Origin: Acidiferrobacteraceae bacterium
Lineage (GTDB): Bacteria; Pseudomonadota; Gammaproteobacteria; Acidiferrobacterales; Acidiferrobacteraceae
NCBI GenBank assembly: GCA_027343725.1
Contig: DAHWKH010000104.1
Coordinates: 1-33,113, forward strand
Length of the DNA: 33,113 nucleotides
Direction of reading: 5' to 3'
Shown here: positions 16,312-23,531 of the stretch, in pieces
How the letters are laid out: the number at the start of each line of letters is the position of its first letter
How positions within the stretch are numbered: position 1 is the first letter of the stretch
Translations under genes and position numbers: made by a program
The notes under the pieces: generated by a model
The model's database searches: none
Told to the model about the DNA's origin: nothing
What the model saw: only the letters and a program-made list of their open reading frames with translations

Positions 16312-17499
16312 TCAAGCCGCCGTCACGAGATCGCGCAGCGCCCGCCCCACGAGGTCCTCGGCCCGTTTGAGCCCATGCTGGCAGCAACAGGCGTAGAGCA
16401 GGCGCTCGAGACCGAAGGCCGCGCACCCCGAGTGGGCGGGTTCCCCGCCACTGGCGTGGATCGCAAAGCGGCTGCCGAAAAACCGCTCGTGATAATTGAA
16501 CGAGGCGCAGGCGATGGCGGTCTCGGGGGCCACGTCCACCTTGAGTTCGTATTTCAAATCATTGGCGAGCTGAAAAAACCGCAGCGCGGGGAAATCCCCG
16601 GCGAAAAACGGGTCACACGCCGTTTCCAGGCGCGCCGACAAATCCAGGGCCTCGACCCACCACCAGGCGAGATCGAGGGCGCGCTCGCGCGCGGCCAACA
16701 CCTGCGCGCGCTCCCCCAGCCAGACGATCTCGCGCAGGGAGAACTCCCAGAGTCGGTCAAGACCGGTGAGGTTTTTCGATTCGTACCGAAAACACCGTCC
16801 CACACCCGTATAGGCGGCGAGCGCCGCCGGGAGGCGGCTATTCATCAGGGCGCCGTAGGTGTGATAACAGACGGCGGGCGATAGGCAGTGCTCGGGTGGG
16901 GCGATGTCCTCGAGACGCGCGAAGGTCACGTCCTCACCGTGGCGGTGGCGCTCGGCGAACGCCTCCAGGGCGCCGTAATCCTCGTGCAAGTGCACGGCGA
17001 AGGTCACCGAGTGCGAGAACGACCCGAAATATCCCGCGCGCTGCAGCCAGGCGCTCGGGAGAAGGGCATTGTAGGCGTGGACCGCCGCCTGAAAGCGCGT
17101 CACCGCCTGCCGCTCGAGCGCCGCGTCCAGATCCGCCAAGAGCCGCATGAAGGCGCCGCCGCGGGCGACCGCCCCGGCCCCCGACGGCCAGATGTCGCCG
17201 CGCTCTTGCAGCTGCTGATAGGCATCCGCGACGAAGCCCGGGCGCGCGCGCCGGCGCTCCCGCAGGACCCGTGGGGTCACGGTCAAGCGCTCGCCCTGCA
17301 TCTTTGTGATGAGTTGCGCCACCTTGTCGGCGACCGCGGCACTCGGGCGAGTGTCGTCGAGGGCGAGCTCGAGGCATTGGGATTCGGGGCGATAGCGGGA
17401 GCCCTGAATCGCGCGATCGCAATAACAGGCGCGCTTGCCGATTTCCGTACAGACGTCCGCCGGGAGATGGGCGGGTAAAGGGATTGCGAGTGTTTCCAT
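16312..17499 (-). CDS. Amino acid:[carrier protein] ligase (seryl-tRNA-synthetase-like)
   Basis: Class II synthetase homologue that in known cases loads an amino acid (Gly or Ala) onto a phosphopantetheine carrier protein instead of tRNA. The catalytic core is intact: C211 in LSPAVCYHTYGALM, motif 2 GRCFRYESKNLTGLDRLWEF, E257 in SLREIVWLG, and motif 3 HSGCAAFGLERLLYA with C359. C211, E257 and C359 are spaced like the three zinc ligands of this family and of methanogenic SerRS. The tRNA-binding coiled coil of true SerRS is absent. The 395 residues include roughly 80 extra N-terminal residues compared with the short family members. No carrier protein gene lies next to it. A ribosome site AGGATGG precedes the ATG at 17499. 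Confidence 0.85.
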   Translation of the reverse strand: METLAIPLPAHLPADVCTEIGKRACYCDRAIQGSRYRPESQCLELALDDTRPSAAVADKVAQLITKMQGERLTVTPRVLRERRRARPGFVADAYQQLQERGDIWPSGAGAVARGGAFMRLLADLDAALERQAVTRFQAAVHAYNALLPSAWLQRAGYFGSFSHSVTFAVHLHEDYGALEAFAERHRHGEDVTFARLEDIAPPEHCLSPAVCYHTYGALMNSRLPAALAAYTGVGRCFRYESKNLTGLDRLWEFSLREIVWLGERAQVLAARERALDLAWWWVEALDLSARLETACDPFFAGDFPALRFFQLANDLKYELKVDVAPETAIACASFNYHERFFGSRFAIHASGGEPAHSGCAAFGLERLLYACCCQHGLKRAEDLVGRALRDLVTAA

Positions 17500-17640
17500 A
17501 GGTATCCATCCTGGGTCGTGGCCTGGCCGTCCTGGCCCGGTCTGGCAATCAAGCTAGCGCACGGTCTTTGGGGCGTCAATCGGGCTCGGAGGCGCATCGC
17601 GGACGCAACGCGCCAGGCGCCGAACGCGCGGCTCGAGGCC

Positions 17641-17666
17641 CCACCGCCTCCCCAAAGAGGCGGTGG
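17641..17666. repeat. Perfect 10-bp inverted repeat
   Basis: CCACCGCCTC, loop CCCAAA, GAGGCGGTGG. A very stable hairpin in either transcript. No U-tract follows on either strand, so it is not a standard intrinsic terminator. Confidence 0.8.
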
Positions 17667-17700
17667 TGTTCGGGTCTTCGCGGCAGTTGCGGTGGACGGT

Positions 17701-17722
17701 GCTCCGGGAATGTTCCTGGAGC
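17701..17722. repeat. Near-perfect 10-bp inverted repeat
   Basis: GCTCCGGGAA, TG, TTCCTGGAGC. One position mismatches; it would be a G-U pair in a plus-strand RNA and a C-A mismatch in a minus-strand RNA. With a two-base centre it looks more like a protein-binding palindrome than a terminator. Confidence 0.7.
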
Positions 17723-17779
17723 CGGCGACACCCCATGATCGAGACACCGTTCCAAGCGGCCTGAACCGCCTCTCGGCGT

Positions 17780-17799
17780 GGGCTCTCTCTCGAGAGCCC
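17780..17799. repeat. Perfect 8-bp inverted repeat downstream of the lipoprotein frame
   Basis: GGGCTCTC, loop TCTC, GAGAGCCC. It lies 19 bases past the stop of the minus-strand lipoprotein frame, where a terminator would be expected, but no T-run follows. Confidence 0.65.
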
Positions 17800-17817
17800 C
17801 TCCGTAGGTCCGGGCCC

Positions 17818-18486
17818 TCAACCCGAGCAGGGCGCGGGATTGACCATCTCATTGGCCACCCAGGAGAAGGTGCGCGAATTGCCGGCGGCGTCGTTCAGCA
17901 CCAGCACGAGGGGGCCCAGGGCGAGGAGATTCATGTTCACATACCACACCCCGGTCGCGGTGATCTCGAGCGGCGCGCCATCGAGCGTCCCGCTCACGAC
18001 CCCCGAGAGGTCCTGCCAATGTCCGGATACGAGGACCGAGGCGCCCAGGAACTGGACGAAGGATAGACAGGCATCCGGCGGCGCATTGTCGACACCCACG
18101 GTCATCTCATCGCTCGCATTGACGCCCGCGGCGTCCCGGGCACTCACCGTGAGCGTATGCTCGCCTTGACTCAAAACCGTCGTATCGAGCGGGAGCGCGA
18201 AAGGCCCCGACGTCGATACGCTCTGGTAGGCGTGACCATCAACCGTCAGGGTGACGGTGTCGGGAAGCGCAAAGGGATCACTGACGCTCCCCGACACCGT
18301 CAGGACACCATGGACCCAGGACGGCAGCGGGGAGACGGTCAGGGCGAGCGGGCTCTTCGCGAAGGATCCGGTGATCGCCCCGAGGAGCGTCCCGCCGGCT
18401 GCGATATGACGGGCATAGGCCACCACCTGCCCCGCCTGGGGACCGGGGATCGCGGCCGCGGTCCCCGCGGGCGCGCCAGCCGCGAC
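17818..18486 (-). pseudogene. C-terminal part of the Ig-like lipoprotein, downstream of an in-frame amber codon
   Basis: This stretch continues the same reading frame as the lipoprotein gene at 18487-19230 and is separated from it only by TAG at 18489-18487. Read through, it adds 222 residues. First come about 40 residues of Ala/Gly/Pro-rich linker and helix (VAAGAPAGTAAAIPGP, then VVAYARHIAAGG), then Ig-like beta-sandwich segments such as TLTVDGHAYQSVS, GEHTLTVSARDAAG and VGVDNAPP. It ends in NPAPCSG. A GTG at 18426 could allow separate translation, but there would be no signal peptide. Either a recent nonsense mutation or read-through explains it; the frame has no other lesion. Confidence 0.7.
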
Positions 18487-19230
18487 CTACATCAGGGCAT
18501 CGGCGAGAGCATCCGCGTAGGCCGTAGCCGACAGGGTGAGCGAGCCCAGCGTGAGCAGTCCCTGGGCGCCCTGCCCATTCAGTCGCCCGTCGAACGCAAG
18601 ATCCGCGACCATGGTGCGCGTGAGTGCGCGCGTGGTACTACCCGATGCCACCGCCCAGCGCGAAAGGGCCGCGAGAATCAGGCCGTACCGCAGGCTCGCA
18701 TCGAAAGTCTGGCCGGCGGGGAGCGCGTCCAGGAGCACCGGATCGGTCGTAGCCGGCGCGAAATCGAGCCAGGCAGCGAACTCATCGTTGGCATGGGCCT
18801 CGGCGGGCCCGGAGGCATAACCCTCCCGGACGAAGTCCTGGGCGAGCGCACAGGCGGCGGTCGTGATGGGCGTGACCGCGACTGTGAGCGTGTGGCCGGC
18901 GTGATAGGCAAAGGTTCCAGACAAACGCCCCGAGGACACGGAGCCCGGGTGCGTGGGCTCCGTGTAAGACCCCCCACTCACCACGACCGTAAGCGTCGCG
19001 CTCGGCGTCGCAAGCGGCAACCGGAACGCACCGCTTGCGTCGGTGCGTGTGCGGCCCAAAAGCCCACCGGGCCCGGAGACCTGCACCGTGGCCCCGGCGA
19101 CGGGCCCTCCGCTGACGACAAGGCCCGTGATCACCCCGCCCGGTAGAGGGGCGGGCTCGCTCGGATTCCCGAGCCGGCAACCGGCCAGGGCGAGGCCGAG
19201 ACAAAGGCAGAACGTTCTGAGTGTTTTCAT
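18487..19230 (-). CDS. Lipoprotein with carboxypeptidase-regulatory-like domain, ended by amber codon
   Basis: 247 residues, last member of the type IV secretion operon. It has a lipoprotein signal peptide with lipobox LALAGC (Cys18). A transthyretin-like/CNA-B-like beta domain follows (about residues 30-95: GVITGLVVSGGPVAGATVQV, then GRTRTDASGAFRLPL), then a helical region. TAG falls inside what reads as a continuing helix (AYADALADALM before the stop, VAAGAP after it). The frame then stays open for 222 more codons, so the original product was probably about 470 residues. The ATG overlaps the upstream stop (ATGA) and has GGAGG five bases before it, so translation is coupled to the secretion genes. 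Possible role: outer-membrane-anchored or surface component; this is inference. Confidence 0.75.
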   Translation of the reverse strand: MKTLRTFCLCLGLALAGCRLGNPSEPAPLPGGVITGLVVSGGPVAGATVQVSGPGGLLGRTRTDASGAFRLPLATPSATLTVVVSGGSYTEPTHPGSVSSGRLSGTFAYHAGHTLTVAVTPITTAACALAQDFVREGYASGPAEAHANDEFAAWLDFAPATTDPVLLDALPAGQTFDASLRYGLILAALSRWAVASGSTTRALTRTMVADLAFDGRLNGQGAQGLLTLGSLTLSATAYADALADALM

Positions 19231-19781
19231 GGAAACCTCCAGAGGCCTGTGATCGTCAGAAGAGAGAAGCGGCGCGGGGCCGCGGTCGTCGCCGTCAGGG
19301 CCAGCGACCAGGATTTCGTCAACGGAATCTCGACCGAGGCCGCGAAGACCGCCACCGTCGCGCTCGTCGCAGGCTCCCTCGCCTCGACATAGCCTTGGCT
19401 ATCGATCCAGGCGCGATCGTCATCCCGGATCTGGCCGATCCCGGCACCGAGGCCCCACCACGGCCGCCATCCGTAGCCGAGTGGCATGCGCCACTCCCAT
19501 AAGCCCATAGCCGCCACCAAGCGCGCGCGCTGCATGAGCCCGCGGCGGCGCATGCCGCTCGCCGCCTGCGCAAGCGTGACCGCGGCCACGAGCCGCCGGC
19601 CCACTTGCGTCCTGCGCGCGAGCGCGAGCTCGACCTGCCAGCCGCGGGCGAGGGCGGTCGGGACGCCCGCTGGCAAATCGCCAAGACACAGCCCCCCGCC
19701 CCCCGCCAACTGCCAGGCGCGCGCCGCGAGCGGGACGACACAGGCCGCGGCGAGCACCAGAACCGGCGCGCGCGCCCTCAT
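19227..19781 (-). CDS. Small exported outer-membrane-like protein of the type IV secretion operon
   Basis: 184 residues, not assigned to a named family. A signal peptide (PVLVLAAACVVPLAARA) is followed by alternating polar/hydrophobic segments rich in Trp, Gly and Tyr, such as LWEWRMPLGYGWRPWWG and LGAGIGQIRDDD. The chain ends GLWRFP, close to the aromatic C-terminus of beta-barrel proteins. It would fit a small (perhaps eight-stranded) barrel. The start overlaps the VirB10-like gene by ATGA and the end overlaps the lipoprotein gene by ATGA. Its place suggests an outer-membrane partner of the secretion apparatus. That role is inference. Confidence 0.62.
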   Translation of the reverse strand: MRARAPVLVLAAACVVPLAARAWQLAGGGGLCLGDLPAGVPTALARGWQVELALARRTQVGRRLVAAVTLAQAASGMRRRGLMQRARLVAAMGLWEWRMPLGYGWRPWWGLGAGIGQIRDDDRAWIDSQGYVEAREPATSATVAVFAASVEIPLTKSWSLALTATTAAPRRFSLLTITGLWRFP

Positions 19782-20500
19782 TGGCTCTGGACGTAGGCGT
19801 TTTGCGCCGGGACATAGACCCGGTGCCGCAGTCGCCAGCGCGCGAGCGTCGCGAGTGCCCCTTGCCCGCCGCCCGTCAGGGCCTGCGTCTCCCACGGGGC
19901 CTGCGCGCCGGCCAGGCCCAACGCGCCATCGGCGCTTGCGAGAAACGAGCGCCCGAACGCCATCACCACGTCCGCGCGCCGGCCGTTTTCCCGAAAGCCC
20001 GGCAATCCCAGATGAAAACGCCGATCGAAGGCGACCGCCCGGAACCGCGCGCGGCGCCCATCCGGCATCACCACGGACGTCACCGTCAGATCGACCCGCG
20101 CGCCCGCGACCCCCGTGACATGCGCCAAAAGCCTCGCGCCCACCGGCAAGGCCGTCTCCGGCCGCGACGCGGCGGCCCGGACATGCAGGACGACCTCGGC
20201 CGGATCGACGTCGCTGATGCCGTGACGCAAGGCCACCGCGATCCAGGAGCCAGGGCGAATCCCGAGGTGCACGGCGGGCGCGCCGACAACCGCGAGCGCC
20301 GCGTGGCGCCGGTAGACCACGAAGGCCAGGCCGCGGGCGCGCTGCGGGACCCCGCGCGGCGCGGACTTCGCGGGGCGTTTCGCCGTGGATGGCGCCTTGG
20401 GTATGAGCGTCAGGATGCGCTGCCACGGAGACGGGGATTTCGGGCGGGCAAGGGCCAGGCGGTGCACCACGGCCGTTGCGGGATTCGTGAGACTCACCAT
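19778..20500 (-). CDS. VirB10/TrbI-like protein lacking the N-terminal membrane anchor
   Basis: 240 residues. Residues about 80-190 read like the periplasmic TrbI domain: GIRPGSWIAVALRHGISD resembles the start of the beta-barrel domain. LPVGARLLAHVTG and VVMPDGRRARFRAVAFD, followed by GLPGF, are the hallmark strand pattern (PxGxRL ... xPDGR ... GxxG). VirB10 normally has about 400 residues with a cytoplasmic tail, one membrane helix and a Pro-rich linker. Here the first 60 residues are basic and hold no clear helix or signal peptide. The start has GGAGG four bases upstream, so it is not a wrong start. It overlaps the preceding gene by 7 bases. Family assignment is by motif and position. Confidence 0.65.
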   Translation of the reverse strand: MVSLTNPATAVVHRLALARPKSPSPWQRILTLIPKAPSTAKRPAKSAPRGVPQRARGLAFVVYRRHAALAVVGAPAVHLGIRPGSWIAVALRHGISDVDPAEVVLHVRAAASRPETALPVGARLLAHVTGVAGARVDLTVTSVVMPDGRRARFRAVAFDRRFHLGLPGFRENGRRADVVMAFGRSFLASADGALGLAGAQAPWETQALTGGGQGALATLARWRLRHRVYVPAQNAYVQSQ

Positions 20501-21243
20501 GACACCTCCACGGGCCCGAGGGCCCCGACCACCACCAGACGCCAGCGCCGGACCGGGGCCTTTTGGCGCAGGCAGGCGAGCGCGCAGCGCGTATCCCGCC
20601 GGGCACGGACACAGCTCAGACGCTCGCCCGGGTGGCGCCAGGGTGGGCGTCCGCTGTAAAGGGCCGCCGTCACGACCCGCGCGTTGCGGGGGTTGCGCGC
20701 CTTGAGCGCGAAACCCAGAACGGCGTGATGCGGCGTGTAGAGAAAGCGATGCACGAGGAGGACCAGGCGGTGGCCTCGGCGCACGAGCGCCCGGCGCTTG
20801 TCGATGGTCGTCCCCGCGCCGCCGAATGCCACGGCCGCGGCCACCCGGCGCCAGAAGCGGTGTCGTTTGGGTTGCGGGAGGGGGTGCCGGACGACCGGCC
20901 GGGGCGGCGCGAAGACGATATCGCTCGCATAGTGGCGGCCGCTGTCACTCGTGCACACGAGTAACGAGACCGCGGCGCGCGCAAGTCCTATGAACACGTT
21001 GCCGCAATAGCGGCGATGGCTGCCGCGCACGACGCTCAGCAAAAGGCCGCTCGCCCCCAAGCGCACGACCTTGAACACGGGGTTCGTGACCGCAAACATC
21101 AGCTCCCGGGCGTCACGCCTGGGGAACAGGAGCCGCAAACCGAGATTGGGAACGATCACGGCGCCGAGCGCCGTGTAAGGCGCGAGCACAACGTGACGCG
21201 CGTGGGGCGCAAGCGGGGCCAGGGGGGGCGGCAAGGCGCTCAT
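20494..21243 (-). CDS. Protein at the VirB9/TraK position of the type IV secretion operon
   Basis: 249 residues, start ATG at 21243 in an ATGA overlap with the VirB8-like gene. The first half is strand-rich (VVLAPYTALGAVIVPNLG, LMFAVTNPVFKVVRLG, ARAAVSLLVCTSDSGRHY) and resembles in outline the N-terminal domain of VirB9/TraK proteins. The second half is very basic, with little similarity that I can recognise. The signal peptide expected of VirB9 is absent and no upstream start gives one. The name rests mostly on gene order (VirB8 - this - VirB10). It could be an unrelated, operon-specific subunit. Confidence 0.45.
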   Translation of the reverse strand: MSALPPPLAPLAPHARHVVLAPYTALGAVIVPNLGLRLLFPRRDARELMFAVTNPVFKVVRLGASGLLLSVVRGSHRRYCGNVFIGLARAAVSLLVCTSDSGRHYASDIVFAPPRPVVRHPLPQPKRHRFWRRVAAAVAFGGAGTTIDKRRALVRRGHRLVLLVHRFLYTPHHAVLGFALKARNPRNARVVTAALYSGRPPWRHPGERLSCVRARRDTRCALACLRQKAPVRRWRLVVVGALGPVEVSW

Positions 21244-21848
21244 AGGCCCCGCATCCCGTCCACCACGATGCCCGCGGTATCGTTCGGGCGCCGGGCGCTC
21301 ACCGTCACCGTCAGGATCACCGCGAACGACACGTGGCGCACGGCCCCCGATGCGCGCGCGAGATGGATGACGCCCGACAACCGGAGCTGCGCGTGCGCGC
21401 CGGAACGCGAGAGCAGGCGCGCGTGTCGAAAGGTGACCCACGAACGAAAGTGGGCGGCGCGCACGCGCGCGATGTAAGCGGTCTTTCTCAGGGCCGCCAC
21501 CGTAGCCTGGCGCAAAGACGCGCTCATCATGTCGAGCGCCTGGACATAGTCCGCCACCACGGTGGTGCTGTTGACGCAAAAATAATCGCGTACGAAACGC
21601 ATGCCGGCGACCAGAAGATCGCGCCGCGAGCGCGCCTGCGGACTCAACCATTCGATGCGCCCCAACACCCGCCCCGACCGATCGACGGCGATGACGGGCG
21701 ATGGGCGCGCGATCGCGACCACGGCGAGCAACACGCAGGCAAGGGACGCCAGCGCGAACAGCAGCCAGCCCCAGAGGGCGTGGCGCGCGAGCCGCCTCAG
21801 GATGAGACCTTGCGGCCCGTGGACGGCGAACGGGTCAGGCCTTCTCAT
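21240..21848 (-). CDS. VirB8/TraE-like inner-membrane protein
   Basis: 202 residues. A short cytoplasmic N-terminus with basic residues precedes a single membrane helix (WGWLLFALASLACVLLAVVA, about residues 26-45). A periplasmic domain follows with the helix-then-sheet plan of VirB8/TraE: VRDYFCVNSTTVVADYVQAL, then SLRQATVAAL and late strands AQLRLSGVIHLAR and VSFAVILTVTVSARR. VirB8 proteins form the periplasmic assembly hub linking the VirB6, VirB9 and VirB10 parts. The start ATG at 21848 has GAGGAG four bases upstream and overlaps the VirB6-like gene by 14 bases. Confidence 0.7.
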   Translation of the reverse strand: MRRPDPFAVHGPQGLILRRLARHALWGWLLFALASLACVLLAVVAIARPSPVIAVDRSGRVLGRIEWLSPQARSRRDLLVAGMRFVRDYFCVNSTTVVADYVQALDMMSASLRQATVAALRKTAYIARVRAAHFRSWVTFRHARLLSRSGAHAQLRLSGVIHLARASGAVRHVSFAVILTVTVSARRPNDTAGIVVDGMRGL

Positions 21849-22911
21849 CGGGCTCCTCGGGCTTTGGCGCGTCGAATTGCGGGTCGAGATAATTCGTGAG
21901 CGGCACGCTGCCGTCAGCCGACTCCGGCCAATAGTCGGGGTCGATCGGCACGTGCAGGGTCGCAGTCGGGCGCGGCGCGACCGTGTCGATATCGGGATCC
22001 CCCTCGAACCAGGCGTGGGCCGCGCGCGCGGCCCCCTGACCGACACCCATGGCCATGGTGGCGCCGACGGCGGTCACGGCCGCGAGGTAGGGGGCGATCA
22101 GGGGCTGCGCGGCACCCGCGTTTTCGATGAGGCTCGCGGTCACGTAGGGGGCCGCGAGCAGCACCGCGCACAGAATGAGATTCAGGATCGTGAACAGCAT
22201 GTGCGCGTACACGATCATGTAGGCGCCGGGCCCGACCAGCCTTTGCAGGTCCCCGACGGCCCGCGTGAAAAGCGGCGTGAACACCGCGAGAAGCAGGGCT
22301 TGCACGATCGGCCAGAGCACGAAGAAGCCCATGAGCTTCACGAACCCGCGCACGAGCGATAGGGTGCGGCTCAACGCGAGCGGAATGGCAATGAGGCCAT
22401 ACAGAAACGCGACCTCGAAACCAATGGCCTGGGCGATCCGCAACAGGGCCTCCAGCAACGTCGTGACCACCAAGGTGGCGTAAAAGACGAGCACGGTGGC
22501 GATGCGCAGCGGCAGGGCATTGATCTCCTTGATCGTGTTCCAGACGCCGCCGGGACTGGTGCTCGCGGTCTTGAGGAGGGCGGCCATCTGGTTCGCGGTG
22601 GCGCGCAGGGACCCGATGCCGGCCATCGCGCGATAGAGGGCGTTCAGGTAATGCGCGAGCAGATTGCCGATCGCAAAGTAGGTCACGAGCACGAGGCCCC
22701 AGACCACGACATCCCGCAAGGCCTGGCTGAAACGGCCCATGCCCGCAATCACGTCCGATTGCGCCTCCAGCAAGCGCGTATACAAACTCATCAGAAACAG
22801 CGACGGGGTGACCGTCATCATGAGGGTGCGGGCCACCGGGGCGGCGTTGGCGTAGACGCTTTTCGGACTCAAGTCCCGCAACAGCACGGCTACCAGGGAG
22901 GCGCTCGTCAT
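21835..22911 (-). CDS. VirB6/TrbL-like polytopic membrane protein
   Basis: 358 residues with six or more hydrophobic segments, e.g. VVVWGLVLVTYFAIGNLL, IATVLVFYATLVVTTLL, VAFLYGLIAIPLAL, LMGFFVLWPIVQALLLAVF and ILNLILCAVLLAA. There is no cleavable signal peptide. An acidic, Pro-rich cytoplasmic or periplasmic tail of about 55 residues ends in PKPEEPDEKA. Size and plan fit the channel subunit of type IV secretion (VirB6, TrbL). The gene starts in an ATGA overlap with the VirB5-like gene. Position between VirB5 and VirB8 matches the classical order. Confidence 0.78.
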   Translation of the reverse strand: MTSASLVAVLLRDLSPKSVYANAAPVARTLMMTVTPSLFLMSLYTRLLEAQSDVIAGMGRFSQALRDVVVWGLVLVTYFAIGNLLAHYLNALYRAMAGIGSLRATANQMAALLKTASTSPGGVWNTIKEINALPLRIATVLVFYATLVVTTLLEALLRIAQAIGFEVAFLYGLIAIPLALSRTLSLVRGFVKLMGFFVLWPIVQALLLAVFTPLFTRAVGDLQRLVGPGAYMIVYAHMLFTILNLILCAVLLAAPYVTASLIENAGAAQPLIAPYLAAVTAVGATMAMGVGQGAARAAHAWFEGDPDIDTVAPRPTATLHVPIDPDYWPESADGSVPLTNYLDPQFDAPKPEEPDEKA

Positions 22912-23531
22912 GGCGTGTGCCCAAAGGCCCGATAGAGCGATTGCGCCTCACGCGGCAAGCGGCGGTCATTGCGCCGCTCGGCGGCGTGACGGAGGGCGCG
23001 CTTGAGGGCGCGCTTCTCGCGGGCCGCGGCCAGCAGGGCCAGAGCCGACGTCGACTGCGCGGTGACATCAGCGCTCGCCTTCTCGCCGAGCGTGCGCGAG
23101 GCGAGGCGCATGTCGTGGTGGGCGCCGCGTGTGAGCCACGTCAGATCCCAAAGCGCGCGCAGGCGCCGCGCCCGACCCGAATCGAGGGCGCGCGCGCCGG
23201 TACGGGCCGGAACCCGGGGGTGCGCCCGCGCCAAGGCCGGCGCGATCGACGGCGGGACCCCTGGGGGCAGGCCTGCGCGCGCGTAGCGCAGAAGCGATCC
23301 ATTCGTGACGGCGCGGGCATTGCGCTCGCCCTCTTGAAGGGTCGCCTGCACGATACGCAGGCGGTCGAGTTCCGCTGTGAGCGTGTGATACACGGCGAGC
23401 GTCTGCTCGAACAGGCTCACGAGCTCCGCGTGCACCGGCGGGTCGAATGTGATATCCCCGACACCGAAGACGGCATGTGCCGCCCCAATGCCGAGGAACC
23501 AGAAACCGACGAACGCGAGGACGGTCTTCAT
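22908..23531 (-). CDS. VirB5/TrbJ-like exported protein
   Basis: 207 residues with a signal peptide ending GIGAAHA. The mature start VFGVGDITFDPPVHAELVSL resembles TrbJ/VirB5 proteins (xDPxxxAExV pattern), followed by a long helical chain (LFEQTLAVYHTLTAELDRL). VirB5-type proteins are minor pilus or adhesin subunits. The last third is very rich in Arg and Ala and helical. ATGA overlaps at both ends couple it to the VirB4 and VirB6 genes. Confidence 0.68.
   Translation of the reverse strand: MKTVLAFVGFWFLGIGAAHAVFGVGDITFDPPVHAELVSLFEQTLAVYHTLTAELDRLRIVQATLQEGERNARAVTNGSLLRYARAGLPPGVPPSIAPALARAHPRVPARTGARALDSGRARRLRALWDLTWLTRGAHHDMRLASRTLGEKASADVTAQSTSALALLAAAREKRALKRALRHAAERRNDRRLPREAQSLYRAFGHTP

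Larger units (their letters stand above)
17500..17817. other. Gene-free stretch of 318 bases with three inverted repeats
   Basis: No convincing coding frame was found on either strand, including none resembling an acyl carrier protein. It lies between the stop of the lipoprotein remnant (17818) and the ligase start (17499). On the minus strand TTGACG (17579-17574) stands 17 bases from TAGCTT, a poor promoter for the ligase operon. It holds three hairpin-forming repeats, listed separately; none is followed by a T-run. Confidence 0.6.

Noticed and set aside
17641..17666. Rho-independent terminator
   Set aside because: The stem is strong but no T-run follows on either strand.
17500..17817. Possible carrier protein gene upstream of the ligase
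   Set aside because: All frames were read; none has a DSL-type phosphopantetheine site or the helical pattern of a carrier protein.
19782..20612. N-terminal extension of the small outer-membrane-like protein to 461 residues
   Set aside because: It overlaps the VirB10-like gene in another frame; the ATG at 19781 with a signal peptide and ATGA overlap is the natural start.
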